From positions 5,401,501 to 5,465,500 of the forward strand of contig JACSYO010002062.1 of the NCBI GenBank assembly GCA_016806645.1: a stretch of DNA of 64,000 nt. The letters are read 5' to 3'. The notes under the pieces are model-generated. The model was not told the DNA's origin, did no database searches, and saw only the letters and a list, made by a program, of their open reading frames with translations. This stretch comes from Ophiodon elongatus (taxonomy: Eukaryota > Chordata > Actinopteri > Perciformes > Hexagrammidae). Position numbers and translations under genes: made by a program. Numbering within the stretch: the first letter of the stretch is position 1; each line of letters opens with the position of its first letter. Positions 12,403 through 25,531 of this stretch are shown here, one piece after another.

Positions 12403-15400
12403 AAAGTTAATAAAATGAGCATACAAAGCTGCGTTTGTAAATAGACATTTAATTTCCCTATTTGTATGGCAGAAACCCTCCACGAAGGATTCACCTTGTG
12501 GCTAATGTTCTTAATTATTCCATGAGTAATTGCTCTTTGTCCCTTTTCATTTCCCATCAGGGTACTTCAGTGTCTTTGCTAATAAATCTGAGTTCTCTTC
12601 ACTGTTATCACACCACTTTATTGTTTATAATGTGCCACTAAATATTTGTCTTTCATCAACCTAATATTTTAATTTGAGTGAATCTTTTCACATACCTGCT
12701 GTTGTAAATTGAGCGTTACTTTTTCTGTAATCTGATTCCTCCGCTCTGCAGACCCCCACACATACACCATCACCACAGTCACCAGATTTATGAAGAGACG
12801 ACAATGTAAGAGAAACTAAACACAGTCAAGCCAGTTTTAAATTACTATTGTGTTGTAATATCTGCCATTTACAGCCCCTAATTCAAAATATTCACATACA
12901 TTTTAATACAAATAAAATCTTAGAAAGCATGTCAAACTACATACTTATCCTGAGACACCATCTGTACTCAAACACAGTCATAAACTGAAATGGTTCAAGA
13001 CGTTTACAAAGAAAGTAAAGCAGTAAAAGGTTCAACGACACAAAGTCTCTCTAATAAATCCTCCTTTTCCAGCTGCACGCAGCAATAACAGGAAATACCT
13101 GCTAAATCCTCAAAGAGCAGGGAAGAAAATTAATGTCTTTTATAGACGGTATGATATGATTTACTTTCAAATGATTTAAAAGGTATTGATGGATTGAAAA
13201 AAACACATAAAAGTATCTGGTGAATCCCATTTGTGTCCCTTTTTATTTGGCGCATCCCGTCTGTGGACATGTGACTAAGGAAACACTGGGCCACATGTGG
13301 CCCAGTGGGACAATCCACACACACACTCACACACACGGAGACATTTTGCTGTTGGTGCAGCGGCTGAGTTCATCTCCAAACAATCGGGTCACACAGATGT
13401 GAGCAGGGCGGCTGTCTGTCGCTGCACAGACAAAAACAGCTTGTCCTTTTACCCTCACCATAATATTTTAATCTCTTAATGGTTGCCCCCATGCTACTAA
13501 TCCACCCCCGTTTGTTTCACGTTAAAATATTTTAGGTAACTATCGGACTTTCTGGATTCCTACATGATCTCTTCTCTTTTTCATTATTTGTATGCTGCTT
13601 TTTTTTTTTTTGTTGCCACTTAACTAGGTCAACATTCTTCAACGTAAAAACTTAGTCCACAAATCAAAATGTTCAGCACAATAAGGAGATTATTTCTATT
13701 CCTTTTGATGCCCTTTGCCTTAATACTTTGTCAATATATTCAACATATTCCAGGAAACTTTACCACATTTAAATTAATTAATGGATGAAAGGTTCTTCTT
13801 GCTTATTATTCTTCTGCAGCTTTTTTTTTCTTTTGGCACTGAACTTGTTCCACATTATTCAACATAGAAACTTCATTCAAAACATCAAAAATCTTCAACA
13901 CATTTAGGACGCTGTTGCTGTATCTTCAATACTTTCCGAAATATTCAAAAATGTTCATGGAATTCAAATAAATAAATAAATCACATGCACTTAAACTCTT
14001 CTTTAAAGTGTCTACTTCCACAATGTTCACTTCTCATACATTATTTTTTCATCAAAATGCAGAAATGTGTGCTTTTTTTAAACAATGTAACTATAAAAAA
14101 AACAAAAACAGGTTTACACATGTTGCACTATGAAGGATAGAAAGGTCATCAAACTGCCCAACTGACTCCAATGTTAGCTGAAAGTTCAGGCACAAAACAA
14201 AAGTTTTGACACCAGAAACTATTTTTACCGCAACACGTTCATCAAAGTCCTCTCTCTCTCCCAATGTACAGCTCTGGGCTGTAGGGATTACACTCTGAGT
14301 AATATGCTGGAGTTTGAGTGTTGCCTCTCAGCTTAATCTATATTAAATTAACTGTCAGGCCCAGAAGTAGCTCAGCAGTAATTTATCTCGTTATATTTTT
14401 TGTCTTGAAAGACAATTAAAAGTAAAAAAAAAAAAAAAAAAGCTCTGTTCCATAAAAGTGTATAGACCACTGTGGACGTGAAGCAAACCCCCCAAATTCT
14501 ACAAAACTCTTTGTACTCTAGCTTAAAAATAGGTGATTTGAGACCATTAAGACTTTTCCCTAACGGATAAAGAATACTCAGACATTCAGTAAATGTTTCA
14601 ATATAATACATCTTTATTCACAGCCATTTCTACACAAGCGAAACCTCACCGAACAGTAATTTAAGTTTTGATTGATTTGGTACGTTGAACTAAAATCTGT
14701 GTGTGTGTAAAAGAGTGAGGGAGCGTTCCGAATGGAATCACACAGTATTTGTGTGTCGCACGAGAGTGAAGCGGTGCGTTAGTGGGATCAGATGAAGAGC
14801 GGCGAGTAAGAGGGGAGAAGTTGGTTATTGAGAGACAAACGTGGACAAAAGGTGGCTATCGGGAGACGGAGTCGGGACTGGACGCTTCCTTTTTGTGGTC
14901 ACATGACAAGTCTGAGAAAAAGGGGGGAGAGCGAGGTAGGGGAGTGGGGGGGGCGGGAGGGTAGATGAGGAGGGAAATATGAAAAGATCATGCAAAAGCC
15001 ACAAGAGAGGGAGAAGAGAGAGAGGAGTTAGTTCTGTTAGTAGTTGAGAGATGTACAGAATATAGACTTATGGACATAATGTGGACATATTAGTGATACT
15101 AGATGTGTGTGTGTGTGTTGTTTTTCAGAAATTGTAGATGTAATCAAATTTTAGGGCCATAATTTTTGCTTTTACTACTTTAACAAACTTAAAGCTGCTT
15201 TCATCCATTTTTGGTGACTAGAGGGCAGAAAGTAACATAAAAAACAAGCCGACAGACTAATAAAGTAATTAACGTATTAGCTCCATTTTTACACATCCAA
15301 CAAACACAGAGCAGCATTATGATTAATTTTGTGGTATTAAATTCAGTATTTACCCTCATCTTAGCTGGGTTTTCATCCCCTGAGAGAAATATGTGGCTCT

Positions 15401-15794
15401 TAGGCTGCTATATGTTTCAAGGTAGAGAACAGCGGGTTTATCAGCGGCCTGCGTGTGTTGATAAGAGCAGCTCAGACTCAACCGAGTGCCCGGAGAGACT
15501 CAAACTGCAGACTTTTTACAAGCAACTCCTTTAAAGTTGATTCAATGTTGATATAAAAAAAAGTTGATGAATGCAGTTTTAAGCTGTTTGTATTTGAGGC
15601 AAGGGGATACTCTGTGACAAAATGAAAGCTAACTTGACCATGTGTAAACTGTCGGCTCTATAAATAAATAAAATTGTATCCAATTGGAGTGCTACTTTTA
15701 AATATTTTGAATATAATTAAGAAAAACAAATTGTACATTTTGTAGTTAAGCAAAAATAATATGGTTGTTGCTGGTTATAATCGTGTTAATTATA

Positions 15795-15796
<2 letters not shown>

Positions 15797-15853
<57 letters not shown>

Positions 15854-15882
15854 TTGTGTGTGTGTGTGTGTGTGTGTGTATA
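15797..15882 (+). repeat. (GT)n microsatellite
   Basis: More than 40 GT units with single interruptions, about 250 bases beyond the stop codon of the minus-strand ppp1r1c-like gene. Confidence 0.95.
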
Positions 15883-16138
15883 TAGTGTGTGTATTAGGGC
15901 CAACAATGTTACTCCAAATGACTTTGAATACGACATGTTCGCACAATGTTTTGGGGCTTACAGCCAAACCGAAGCATTGCCTTTGACGTAAATTACCACG
16001 AACTGGTGAGACAAAAACTTAATTTCTTTCTAAAATACACGACTGGCAGACGAGCTGTATCATGTTATTGGTTGCCTGTGGCATATTTTTGTCTTACTTC
16101 CATGTAATAACTCTAATTGTATTCCCCTAACTAAGTTT

Positions 16139-17035
16139 CTAGCAACCGTAAATGTGACAAAAATCAGATAATCCAAATTCTAATTTATTTTGGAGTAAAC
16201 TGCTGCCTAAAGTTTTTTTCTGTATTAAAAATGGTTTACCCCCTGAACTGTTGCTCTCTGCCACGCCTCTCTCCTGATTGGCTAACAGCAGACCCGCCTC
16301 ATTCCCATTGGCTTCCTCTGGCCCGTTGTGATTGGCCCACAGGGAAGCGGTGGCATAGAGCTGTGCTGTGATTGGGCTCAGCTCACCGTCCGTGTCATAG
16401 AGCCCCGCCCCCAGAAGGTGCTGCTCCACCCCCAGCTGAAGCTCTGAGGAGAGAAGAGCACCTCTAGTGGAGAGACGCTTCAACTACACATGTCGCAACG
16501 GAGCGGGAAAAAGCACGAAATAACAAAACTAAAATGTGCCATTCAAAAATTAGAACTGAAATGAAACGTGTCACTGACAAAAAAATTAAAAAATCCAACT
16601 GAAGATTAGATAAACAGGTCAGTAGCTTTCCCTGACATCTTGTTTGGAATATAAATATCTCAGTTGCTGGGGAAATTTGTCTCACTCATAGATAAGAAAA
16701 GAGCCATAGGTCTATTAGCGATGTCATTTTTTAAGGTAGTATTTTTCTTGGAGCTACTGCGAGTCTATGAACTACGTCGTCCTATGTTCAGTTTGATAGA
16801 TATCTGCCCAGACTCATGCCATGAGCCTGCAGAGATTCAATATTTTACATAAATGCGACCGAAATTAGCAAATAAATTTAAGGCCTTTATATGTTTAAAT
16901 AATAAACAGCTTTTTGCGTGTGAGAATAAAACCTAATCAGATTAATAAATGAAACACGTTTTGTTTCTGATCAAGCGGTATGCAAATGTAAGCATTTGGT
17001 GCATTGGCAGTTACTCATGAGGCTGTTAGCTAACT

Positions 17036-17089
<54 letters not shown>

Positions 17090-18674
17090 CTCTCTCAGAC
17101 GGGATCAATAAAAGAAAAGCTTTTACCGTCTGCACTTCCTGGAACTCGGTGCTGCACTCACTGGTAGCGAGCTCTGCACACACACACTTGTACACACCTT
17201 GTTTTTCCTCCTATTCGTCCTCCTTTCTTTACAGCTCAGAACCTGGAACTTTTCCTTCAAACTCATTAAAGTTCTCCGTCTCGCGCACGTATTTGAAGTC
17301 GAAACCCACACTGTGGTGATGATGAACTCAGTCATCCTCTCTAAAGTGTTGTTGTGGCACTGCCCCCCCCCCCACCCCCCCTCACCGTGACAGTTTTATA
17401 AATTATTCAGTTCAAGCGATGATAACAAAATGACAACAACAACAAAGTCTTTTAGAGATAAAAGCCATCAGGCGCTCACAAACTGGATGATCTTCAATAA
17501 TAATAATAATCACTTTTTCAGAGTCAAACCAGTATAACGCCCAAAAGTCAACAAACAAAACACTTCCTAGATATTGGTAAACAACTAATCTGTCTTCAGT
17601 GTTATCTGACAAATGGTTGCACACAAACATGCACACACCGTTTTAACATTCACTATATATGATATAACTATTTTTAAGAAATATTCATGTAGGTAAAGTC
17701 ACATAAATGAAGAGTTTGACCTGACGATGAAACATTTACTCATTTACTCACTGACAATATAAGCTGGTTTAAAACATATACTGATGTAAAGAAATGTTTA
17801 ACAGTATTATAAAACAACAGCAGGTCAAATAAGTAGATTCCATTGGAAACTTGTTGTTTTTTATATATATATATCTATATATATCTATATATATATATAT
17901 AAACATTTTATACATTTTTCATTGTCATTTTATGCCAGCATGTTTTCGTAAGTGTAATTTGATTTGACCAATTCTAAGAATATGTTCTATCAAAGTAAGT
18001 TACTACTCCCACGTTGCCAGTTTTGCTAATGGTGACTTAATTTGTGTTTTTATTTTAGTTTTTTAATGACGATTTATGGATAATATAGATTTTAGTCCTT
18101 TTTATCCAAGAGCAAAGTCCTCCATGTTGATTAAACAGCAACAACAAAAAAACTTAACTTCCCACATGTTGTAGAATAAACACAGTACACCTTTTGTAAG
18201 TGTAGTTTGATTTGACTAACTGTAAATGCTGAATATGCAAAATGCATTTACAATTTTTCAGAAATGTTTAAAGAGGAAAAAAAAGAACATTTGTGGAGCT
18301 CAAATTTGTGTGTGCTGTATCCATTTTCTTTTAGTATTATGTGCAACATTTTCAATTTTATACAATACAATGTATTACATGACTAATTACATAGATTGCC
18401 ATGTAAGTTGTATCCAGTAACTGACTAACTTTCAAAGACATCTAACCCAATCTTGATTGTGTCACAGAATAACAACAATGACAAGTCCTTGGGCCACCTA
18501 ACTAAACCGCCGTACCCACGCTGCCAGCTGAACCTACACATCTCAGACTGACAAATATTATCGAAAAACTAAATCCAAAACAGAAGTGGGGGTAAACCCC
18601 AGAAATAGCTTCAGACGACATGGAGAAAGACAAACAAAGTGTAACTAAACAAAACAAACAGAACTTCCACACAA

Positions 18675-18713
<39 letters not shown>

Positions 18714-21401
18714 TCACACACAGACTCCATGGAACTGAGGAGAGGAACTGATGTGGACACAGCTGCAACAAAAAGCACCAGTTCATGACAATACAGACTT
18801 TAGAGTACATCCAGTGTCAGCAGACTGAAGTGTTCTGTGATTCTACGGGATTCACGGCTCCGGACAAAGAACATGTTTTCACATACTGGATGACAAAGCA
18901 TTCGTGAGGAACTCGCTGGTTCAAGTCTTTTATTCTCGTACGTAACATTCATTTGAATGACGTTTTTCAACAAGACGCTGATTGTTGAACCGGTCACGCC
19001 GTGAATCAAACTGATTTCTGAGGGACAAAAGATGCATCTGTTGCTAATAAGCCAGAATCAAACGATATTTAGCGTGAAAGACATGCCGTTATTTTAAAAA
19101 AAAGGACCAACAGGAGACAGATTCTCTCTGTTTTTGAACCTTCTACAGACCTTTACTGGCACTGATTCTCAATCTGATTCTGGGTCAGCGTTGCCGTGTG
19201 TTTTTAGCCTGTATTGTAAGCGCTTGTAGCCGTGTCTTCTGCCGTTATTTGATGCAAATGTTCTCGTCTCAATTTTACATTTTTACCGTTGAACCAGTAG
19301 ATTTCAGAGGGACCTGAGAAGTAGAATGCTCTTTTTGAATCATCTCCTCGGGGTGCTTTCTTTGCACAGAACATCTTTTGTGCATTTTTCTTTTTAGACA
19401 TTGTGCACATTTTGCAAAATCTCAGGGGAAACCAGGCGGGAAAACGGTCCTGTGTTTACCTTTCATGGTGGGCGGGGCGAAGGTGCTCTGCTTCCTCTGA
19501 GAGGACTCTGAGGCCTGCGGAACAGAAGAAGAAAGAAACGCTTTATATAATCAGATTTAATAGTCACACAACTGGATCATCGGCGTAACAAGAACATAAA
19601 TATCAGTAGATGAAGATTTAAAGATGCTCAAAGCCACGCTTGTCTCTCCCATTACGCTCTGCTAAGACCCTTTCAATGTCAAAAGAAATGTGCAAGATAT
19701 TAATACAATATTTAGGAAATGCAGGAAAGGAATCCTTTCATTTAAGAGTCACATTTTAACAGTTTATTATCAGCGTTTTAATGGCGAAGATTTCTTGCTC
19801 CTCTGAGAAATCAGTCTGGTATTAAAAAGTTAAGTCAAATGTCAGAGTGGAGATAAAATACAGAAAGAGAGGTCGTTCTCATTCAAGTCCACACTTTAGA
19901 AGAGATCATTTTATGCATTATGTCAGTTGTTTTTTAAAAGGAGACATTGGAGGTTACTCCAGGTTCGCATGTCTGAAGTTACGCGTCCTTGTGTGACCTT
20001 ACATTTGAAGTTCATCTCCCGACACGACTCTAAAGTGACTGTAAAGGATTTTCTAACATTTATACCAACCTGTGTCTCTCCGCTGGCGTTGTGTTGATCT
20101 CCAACATCTGCAGAGAGAGAGATGAGACGGCATTCAGCTCTTTGGGTTTTTATTGACTTGTCAGTAGCTCACTTTTATAACTGTCATTTCCAAAACTACA
20201 CAACAGATTTTTGTTTTGCAGTGTCGGTGTGTCTGATGTGGTTTGAACTATCAGAGAGCAACAGTCATGTTGGGCTTTGATTAGTCTTTTTCCTCTTTTC
20301 TCAAACTTGGCTAGAAGTGGCGGTTTCTGGCTTTCAGAACACGTTTTGCTTTGGAGCTAAAGGGTGTTAATTCCTTTTAACTCCCGTTTTCACTACTGTT
20401 GTTTTAAAGCACAAAGCTAGAAGTATTCTACTGTTTTTATTGCCAACAAAACAACAACAGCCTCAATACTCTCCAGATTCTTTGTGTCAATCAGCCTCGA
20501 GCCCATTGGTTCCTGCTAAAGATGTAAACCTTTAAAAACACGTCACAAATGTATAATCATTCTTAAACGAGGGACATAATCTCCTAAAACAGCTGGACGC
20601 TGGACCAAAAGGAGGAAATAGCGCGTTTGTTGGGGACTATTTTCAGCAGCGGATTAATCTACATTCAGTGCTCTAGTGTGTGTTTATGGTAATAAAGGGA
20701 CATATCACCAAGTGAAACTATGGCTCCCAAATTCCTTCTAGCTCAATATTGATGTTTTGAATCTCAGCCACTTCAAAACAGCAACTTTGAGCCAGAAGAA
20801 GATAAATTAAACCAAATAAGGGGATGTAGCTTTTAAAAATGACCAAACCGATTCCCAGATGTTTCCCTTTGATGTCCGTTAAAGTGAGATACTTTCAGAA
20901 TAGATAAGCATTTATTAAATACACTGAAAAATAGTCCAACAACATCTGCACTTTTTGGTGGTCTTCTTCGTTTCAAAGCTACAAACAGTCACTTCTTGTT
21001 TTTACAGCTGCCAGCTGGTTTTCACTTCACAGACGAACTTTGGTAAATATCCGAAAAATTAAGAAGTCTTTTTAAGTCAATAATAACCCGTAAGTAAAAA
21101 AAAGAGACAGAAAAAATTTATTCAAAATCTGGTTGGATTTCTTTCTTTCTTTACATTTAAAAAAGATGTTAAAGTTTATGTTTCCGGTCTTCCTGTTCTG
21201 TTTGACACCAACACTCGTCTTTCTTTTAGAAAAATAAATAAATGGCAGCTTGAAAACACGTTGCGCGCCTACAGAGCTTCATACAACTATAGTGGAACCA
21301 GCCGCACTGAGCTGAGCACACAAAATGGAATCAGGCTGATTATTCAATCAGTTGCTTCCTGTGGAGGTTTATAAGAGCAGAGAGCTCTCTCTCTCACACA
21401 C

Positions 21402-21475
<74 letters not shown>

Positions 21476-23298
21476 GTGTTTTCATGACTTTTGGGGATAT
21501 TACATTGACTTACATTCATTTCCTTGAGACTTCCCTGAACCATAAGACTGATCCTAACCCTTAACCTGACCTTAAACCAAATTTTCATCTTTAAAATGTC
21601 ATGATTTACATTATGGGGAAGTCCATTTGTCAGTGTTGATGAGTCCCCACAATGTGACTGTGTAAACAGATTATTGTCCCCACAAGACATGTAAAATATC
21701 CCTAAACACACACACACACACTTTAGACCTCCATCAGTCTGAACATTGAGATCAAAAGCTGCAACACAAATCTAATAAAGATTCCATTATAGCTGCTGCT
21801 TTATAGCTCTCATCATTTTCTTCTCACCCACTGTGCCACTGGATCTGCAGAGTGGCAGGAGTTGGTCTTCTGCGACGGATCTGAGGTAAACACACAAACA
21901 TATTCTCAAAATATGGCATGACCTTCCCTCAGCCCTCTGATCCGACACCGGTTATATCGGAACAGAAACCTTCATCTGTCCTTTCAAATCATTTACTGTA
22001 AACATCTGGTTTGTTTTAATCCTCTCATCACAGTCTGGTGGTTTTTGTGTTCTCTGCCTATTTTAATTTGTGTTTCTTTACATCTATCGAGCGTATTGCT
22101 CGTCAGCTTTAATGATATTTTCAGTGTGATGAGACACTCGTGACTTCTTCACTGTGGTTTGACTTGAAAACACAGCTCACCGTCCGACTAAAAGTTAAAC
22201 ACAAAAACATCAACAGGAGCTAATTGTCCCAGTTTTTCTCACACTGTATTTGTGGAGACTTAATTGAGCGCATTTAATGAACTACCGGAATACTTCAGGC
22301 TATATTTATTATCTCAAATGCTTCCTAAAAATATAACAACCCACTTAAAAGTTTTAGTGCCTATTTAACTCCTTAAAAGTGCAAGTGGCGAGAACAGCAT
22401 GTATTACTATTGTCTAGCATCAACCAGCCACTCCTTTTCATTTTCTACAAAACCCATGAGATGTATCTCTATGCCGACGGTTTCCAACACAGGGGCTCCC
22501 CAAACAGAAGGGCCCCGACCTGTCGCTGATCATTCCCAGCTTCCTCAGAAATCAACAACTTCCTGTTCCCGTCCACCAAACCGTTCACAAAGACGTCAGT
22601 CAAGAAAAAGGGCAAAGGGCCTTGAGAGCGGTTTCAACTCCCCGATGCAACGTTTGAATGCGTATGAAAGACCAGCTTCTGTTTATGTTTAATGTAGGAG
22701 CCATTCACAATCACCGAGAGGAAAATCACACGTCTGTAGTGTTTGTTTGTTTTTTGTACATTTGAATTGGCTCGGTTTGTTAGTGATCCTGTGTTTCCCA
22801 GAATGCCTTTCAGCACTCCCACCCCAGAAGAACGGGCGTGAACTTTTTGCAATCGTCTGCAGATCGTCCGTGACGGGAGTAAAATGTACTCTGATTGATC
22901 TTTCTGTATAGTCACATTTACCACAATCAGCCACTTATTGGGGACATTTGTGATAATTAATATTTGATTCAAAGTGTTTGCGTGAAATGTGAATCACTGA
23001 AACTACAGTAAACATCTATGGAATACTAGACGTGTCAAACAGCGTTACATAGGGCGGGTTGTCCCTTTAATCCTTCATACCATCTGCTCACAAATATTAC
23101 CCCTTTAAACTCTTTGCCTAAAATGCGTCACATGCGCTCAAATATGACGGACGCACAAAACGCACTTCGCCGTCACCCAGAGACACAAACAGCAGTTTTC
23201 ATGAGACACCGACTTGAGCGCACATGCTGGTCTGCACCCACACACAGAAAATTCCAGACAAGATAACATACAGAAGCCTTATTCAGCCCCCCCACACA

Positions 23299-23348
<50 letters not shown>

Positions 23349-23446
23349 TATTCAGATACACTCACATGTTCGGCGGCCTGTGGGTCCAGCTGTCCCTGCA
23401 GCGGAGGGACAGCAAACTGGATCTTCTTCGGACTGCTGGGCTCCAT
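16139..23446 (-). CDS. ppp1r1c: Protein phosphatase 1 regulatory (inhibitor) subunit 1 family, ppp1r1c-like
   Basis: Small inhibitor of the PP1 catalytic subunit, switched on by PKA phosphorylation. Exons (minus, 5' to 3'): 23446-23366, 21880-21832, 20107-20070, 19514-19460, 16443-16139. They join in frame to 175 residues. The N-terminus MEPSSPKKIQFAVPPLQGQL holds the KIQF PP1-docking motif at residues 8-11. Exon 2 gives IRRRRPTPATL, with the PKA-site threonine at residue 34. Exon 4 gives QRKQSTFAPPTMK and exon 5 opens ELQLGVEQHLLG. The N-terminus and QRKQS block favour PPP1R1C; the MKELQ..VEQHL block and the length recall PPP1R1A (inhibitor-1). Position near nckap1 supports ppp1r1c. Weak points are the exon 2 donor (a GTGGGTG site keeps frame; the more canonical GTGAGAA four bases on does not) and the last about 25 residues, which could be replaced by unseen splicing. 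Confidence 0.8.
17037..17086 (+). repeat. (CA)n microsatellite
   Basis: About 25 CA units inside the last intron of the ppp1r1c-like gene, followed by a short CT run. Confidence 0.95.
17862..17903. repeat. AT-rich palindromic microsatellite
   Basis: TATATA runs with CTATAT interruptions in an intron of the ppp1r1c-like gene. Confidence 0.8.
18682..18712 (+). repeat. (CA)n microsatellite
   Basis: About 15 CA units in an intron of the ppp1r1c-like gene. Confidence 0.9.
21403..21470 (+). repeat. (CA)n microsatellite
   Basis: About 34 CA units in intron 2 of the ppp1r1c-like gene, at one edge of the dispersed repeat at 21471-21720. Confidence 0.95.
21471..21722. repeat. Dispersed fish repeat bounded by CA tracts
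   Basis: A stretch with TTTTGGGGATATTACATTGA, then a CCTAACCC-like section, then TGAGTCCCCACAATGTGACT and ATTGTCCCCACAAGAC, ending in a second CA run at 21705-21720. I recognise this layout as a common fish interspersed repeat with a CA microsatellite at its end. No coding capacity. Confidence 0.55.
23296..23347 (+). repeat. (CA)n microsatellite beside the first ppp1r1c-like donor
   Basis: On the coding strand this is a GT tract beginning about 20 bases after the donor GTGAGTG of the first coding exon. Confidence 0.9.
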
Positions 23447-23515
23447 TATTACTGACTGAGAGGTAGAAATAAAGAAAGAGACAGAGAGAGTGAGGGGGAG
23501 AGGGAGAGAGAGAGG

Positions 23516-23546
<31 letters not shown>

Positions 23547-23640
23547 TCAAGGAGGGAGGGAGTAGAGATGGAGGGAGTGGTCTTCCGTCAGCCGATGGGG
23601 TCCATTATCACTAATTGACAGACTTAGAGAGAGAGAGAAG
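23447..23640 (-). promoter_or_regulatory. GA/TC-rich leader just upstream of the ppp1r1c-like start codon
   Basis: On the coding (minus) strand a long CT-rich tract runs to TTTCTACCTCTCAG about 10 bases before the ATG. It has the look of a pyrimidine tract plus 3' splice acceptor, so the coding exon may be preceded by a non-coding exon. Alternatively it is a CT-rich 5' UTR or promoter. A second short GA run lies near 23625. Confidence 0.45.
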
Positions 23641-23811
23641 AGCAGCCTGGTCGTTGCGGCATTTTCCAAAACAAACTCTCTGATGCAGAATGAATTAGTT
23701 TAATATTATCAGAAATATGTTTTTTTCTTTTTTTATATTGATGTTTTTTAACGTGATGTTATTCTTCATTGTAACACCCCCCTGCCCCCACCCCACCCCA
23801 AAAAAAAGCAG

Positions 23812-24335
23812 TGCTGGAAGAAGTATTCAGATCCTTTACTTATGTAAAAGTACTAATACCACACTGTAAAAATACTCCAGTACAGGTAAAAGTCGTGCAT
23901 TCAAATGTGTTTTCACGGATTACAAAGTATGAAAAGTAAAAGTACTCATTGTGCAGTACTGTCAGTGTTTTATTCTTTAATATCTGATGTTTCTGGATTA
24001 ATATTACTGCTGTATTAATGTGCTGCATTTTAACTCATTTTATATCCTGTTGGGTAGTTTATTCTACATCAATGCATAATATTCTATAAAATCACCACAT
24101 GTTTGTAGCGTTCAACATCGACACATCTGGAGATACGTGGTTTTCACTGGACAGGAAAGGGATTCAAAACTGTCATTTAAGAAGTATCTGAAGCTGTCAG
24201 ACAAATGCAGTGGAGTAAAAACAATATTTACCTCTGAGATGTAGTGGAATAGAGGTATAAAGTTGCATACATAGTACAAATACCTTGAATTGGTACTTAA
24301 GTACAGTACTTGAGTGAATGTACATTGCACCATTG
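23812..24335. mobile_element. MITE-like element of the AAGTACTT-rich fish family, near full length
   Basis: Starts AGTGCTGGAAGAAGTATTCA and then GATCCTTTACTTATGTAAAA. It ends with the inverted counterpart GGTACTTAAGTACAGTACTT followed by GAGTGAATGTACATTG. The ends are loose inverted repeats rich in AGTACTT, and the interior is non-coding. Partial relatives occur near 33655, 36118 and 40697. Confidence 0.7.
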
Positions 24336-25254
24336 CACAAAGAGTTCATATAATACTTAGATTTACAGCTTTTGTTTCTATTTTGATAAATGAGTCACAT
24401 GGTCCTTTCTAAGAGTCATATTTACCATGTTCAATATCTTATTGTAGTGTGTTTGCTTGGTTTCCTGTACATTTTATTTCCCAACATGAAGCTTTTTATT
24501 TCTATATTTTTTTATCGGCCTAAAGGCGTTCAAATAAATGTTCTGAATCTATGAATACTGAGATAAGTCATACGGGTTTTTGGATCATGTGAACTCCCCC
24601 AAGGTTGATTTTAATACCGCTAAATTCCCAGAATATTGACAGAGGAGATGACGTCAGTGCTGGAAGCGACTGGCCTGAGCTCGTATACGTTTAACAACAT
24701 TTACAAAACATATTTAAAGTTACCGTAACTTCTCACAATTACGAGGCTCTTGGCCGTCAAATGGCAGTAAAACTGTAAATACCGATTCGTGCGCACGGAT
24801 TCATGAATTGAGATCAACGGTGAACTCTTTTTAAAATCCATCTGCAGCAATTAATATGCAAAACTATGTTCATGAGGGCGATGAAACTTTATCTAGTGAT
24901 TCAAAGACTAAAAAGAGTAGATGGGTTTGATCATTTCAACAAAAATGTAGGCTATAAGTGAAACCTAAAATTAACAATTGGTGGGAAAAGAAATGGAAAG
25001 CTGCATCTTGTCCTCTTTCAGTTTATAATGTGCAGAGTACAGGACATTATATTATGTATTATATCATTAGTATGTGCATTAATTTAGCTGTTATGACAAT
25101 GAAATACTGTATTACATCACATTGTTTTTAATAGAACAATACTGGAATGTCCCACGTTTGAATACCAGATCTTCATGTATTATATTCAGCTAACTTTGCT
25201 TCGACACTGTGCTCTCTGTTTAGTCCGGTTTGGTGAATATGGTAAGCAGAGTAA

Positions 25255-25531
25255 ATAAAGTAAATGGACCGTACTTGTGCAGCGCTTTGCTAGTCTTCCA
25301 ACCACTCAAAGCACTTTAACACTATTCACCCATTCATACCCTGATTACAGTGGCAGATAACATACATTCTCATTCACACACTGTAGTCACAGCTACGGGA
25401 GAAATTTGGGGGTTAAGTGTCTTGCCCAAGGACACGTCGACATGGGCTAGCGGAGCCGGGGATCGAACCGCCGATCTTCTGATTGAAGAACGTCCCTGGT
25501 GACCCTGCTCACCACTGAGCCACAGAGTAAA
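25255..25531 (-). mobile_element. tRNA-derived SINE, minus orientation
   Basis: Read on the minus strand it starts with CTCAGTGGTGAGCAGGGTCA (A-box-like), then GGTTCGATCCCCGGCTCC (B-box). A body follows containing GTGTCCTTGGGCAAGACACT and AGGGTATGAATGGGTGAATA, ending TGGTTGGAAGACTAGCAAAG. The tRNA-like head points to a Pol III promoter. A shorter relative lies at 33865-34052 in the opposite orientation. Confidence 0.75.

Larger units (their letters stand above)
7382..16138. other. nckap1 3' UTR and gene-poor intergenic DNA
   Basis: No exon with conserved coding sequence was found on either strand. The first part is presumably nckap1 3' UTR. AATAAA-type signals occur near 7550, 9752 and 9824, but none can be chosen from sequence alone. 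The span also holds microsatellites at 8200-8253 and 15797-15882, a TAGC-rich stretch at about 11470-11720, a palindromic ATCT/AGAT tract at 12358-12402, a purine-rich stretch at about 14900-15040, and a fragment near 8930-9010 that looks like the tail of a dispersed repeat. A minus-strand AATAAA at 14611-14616 could end the ppp1r1c-like transcript. Short ORFs here look like chance. Confidence 0.6.
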
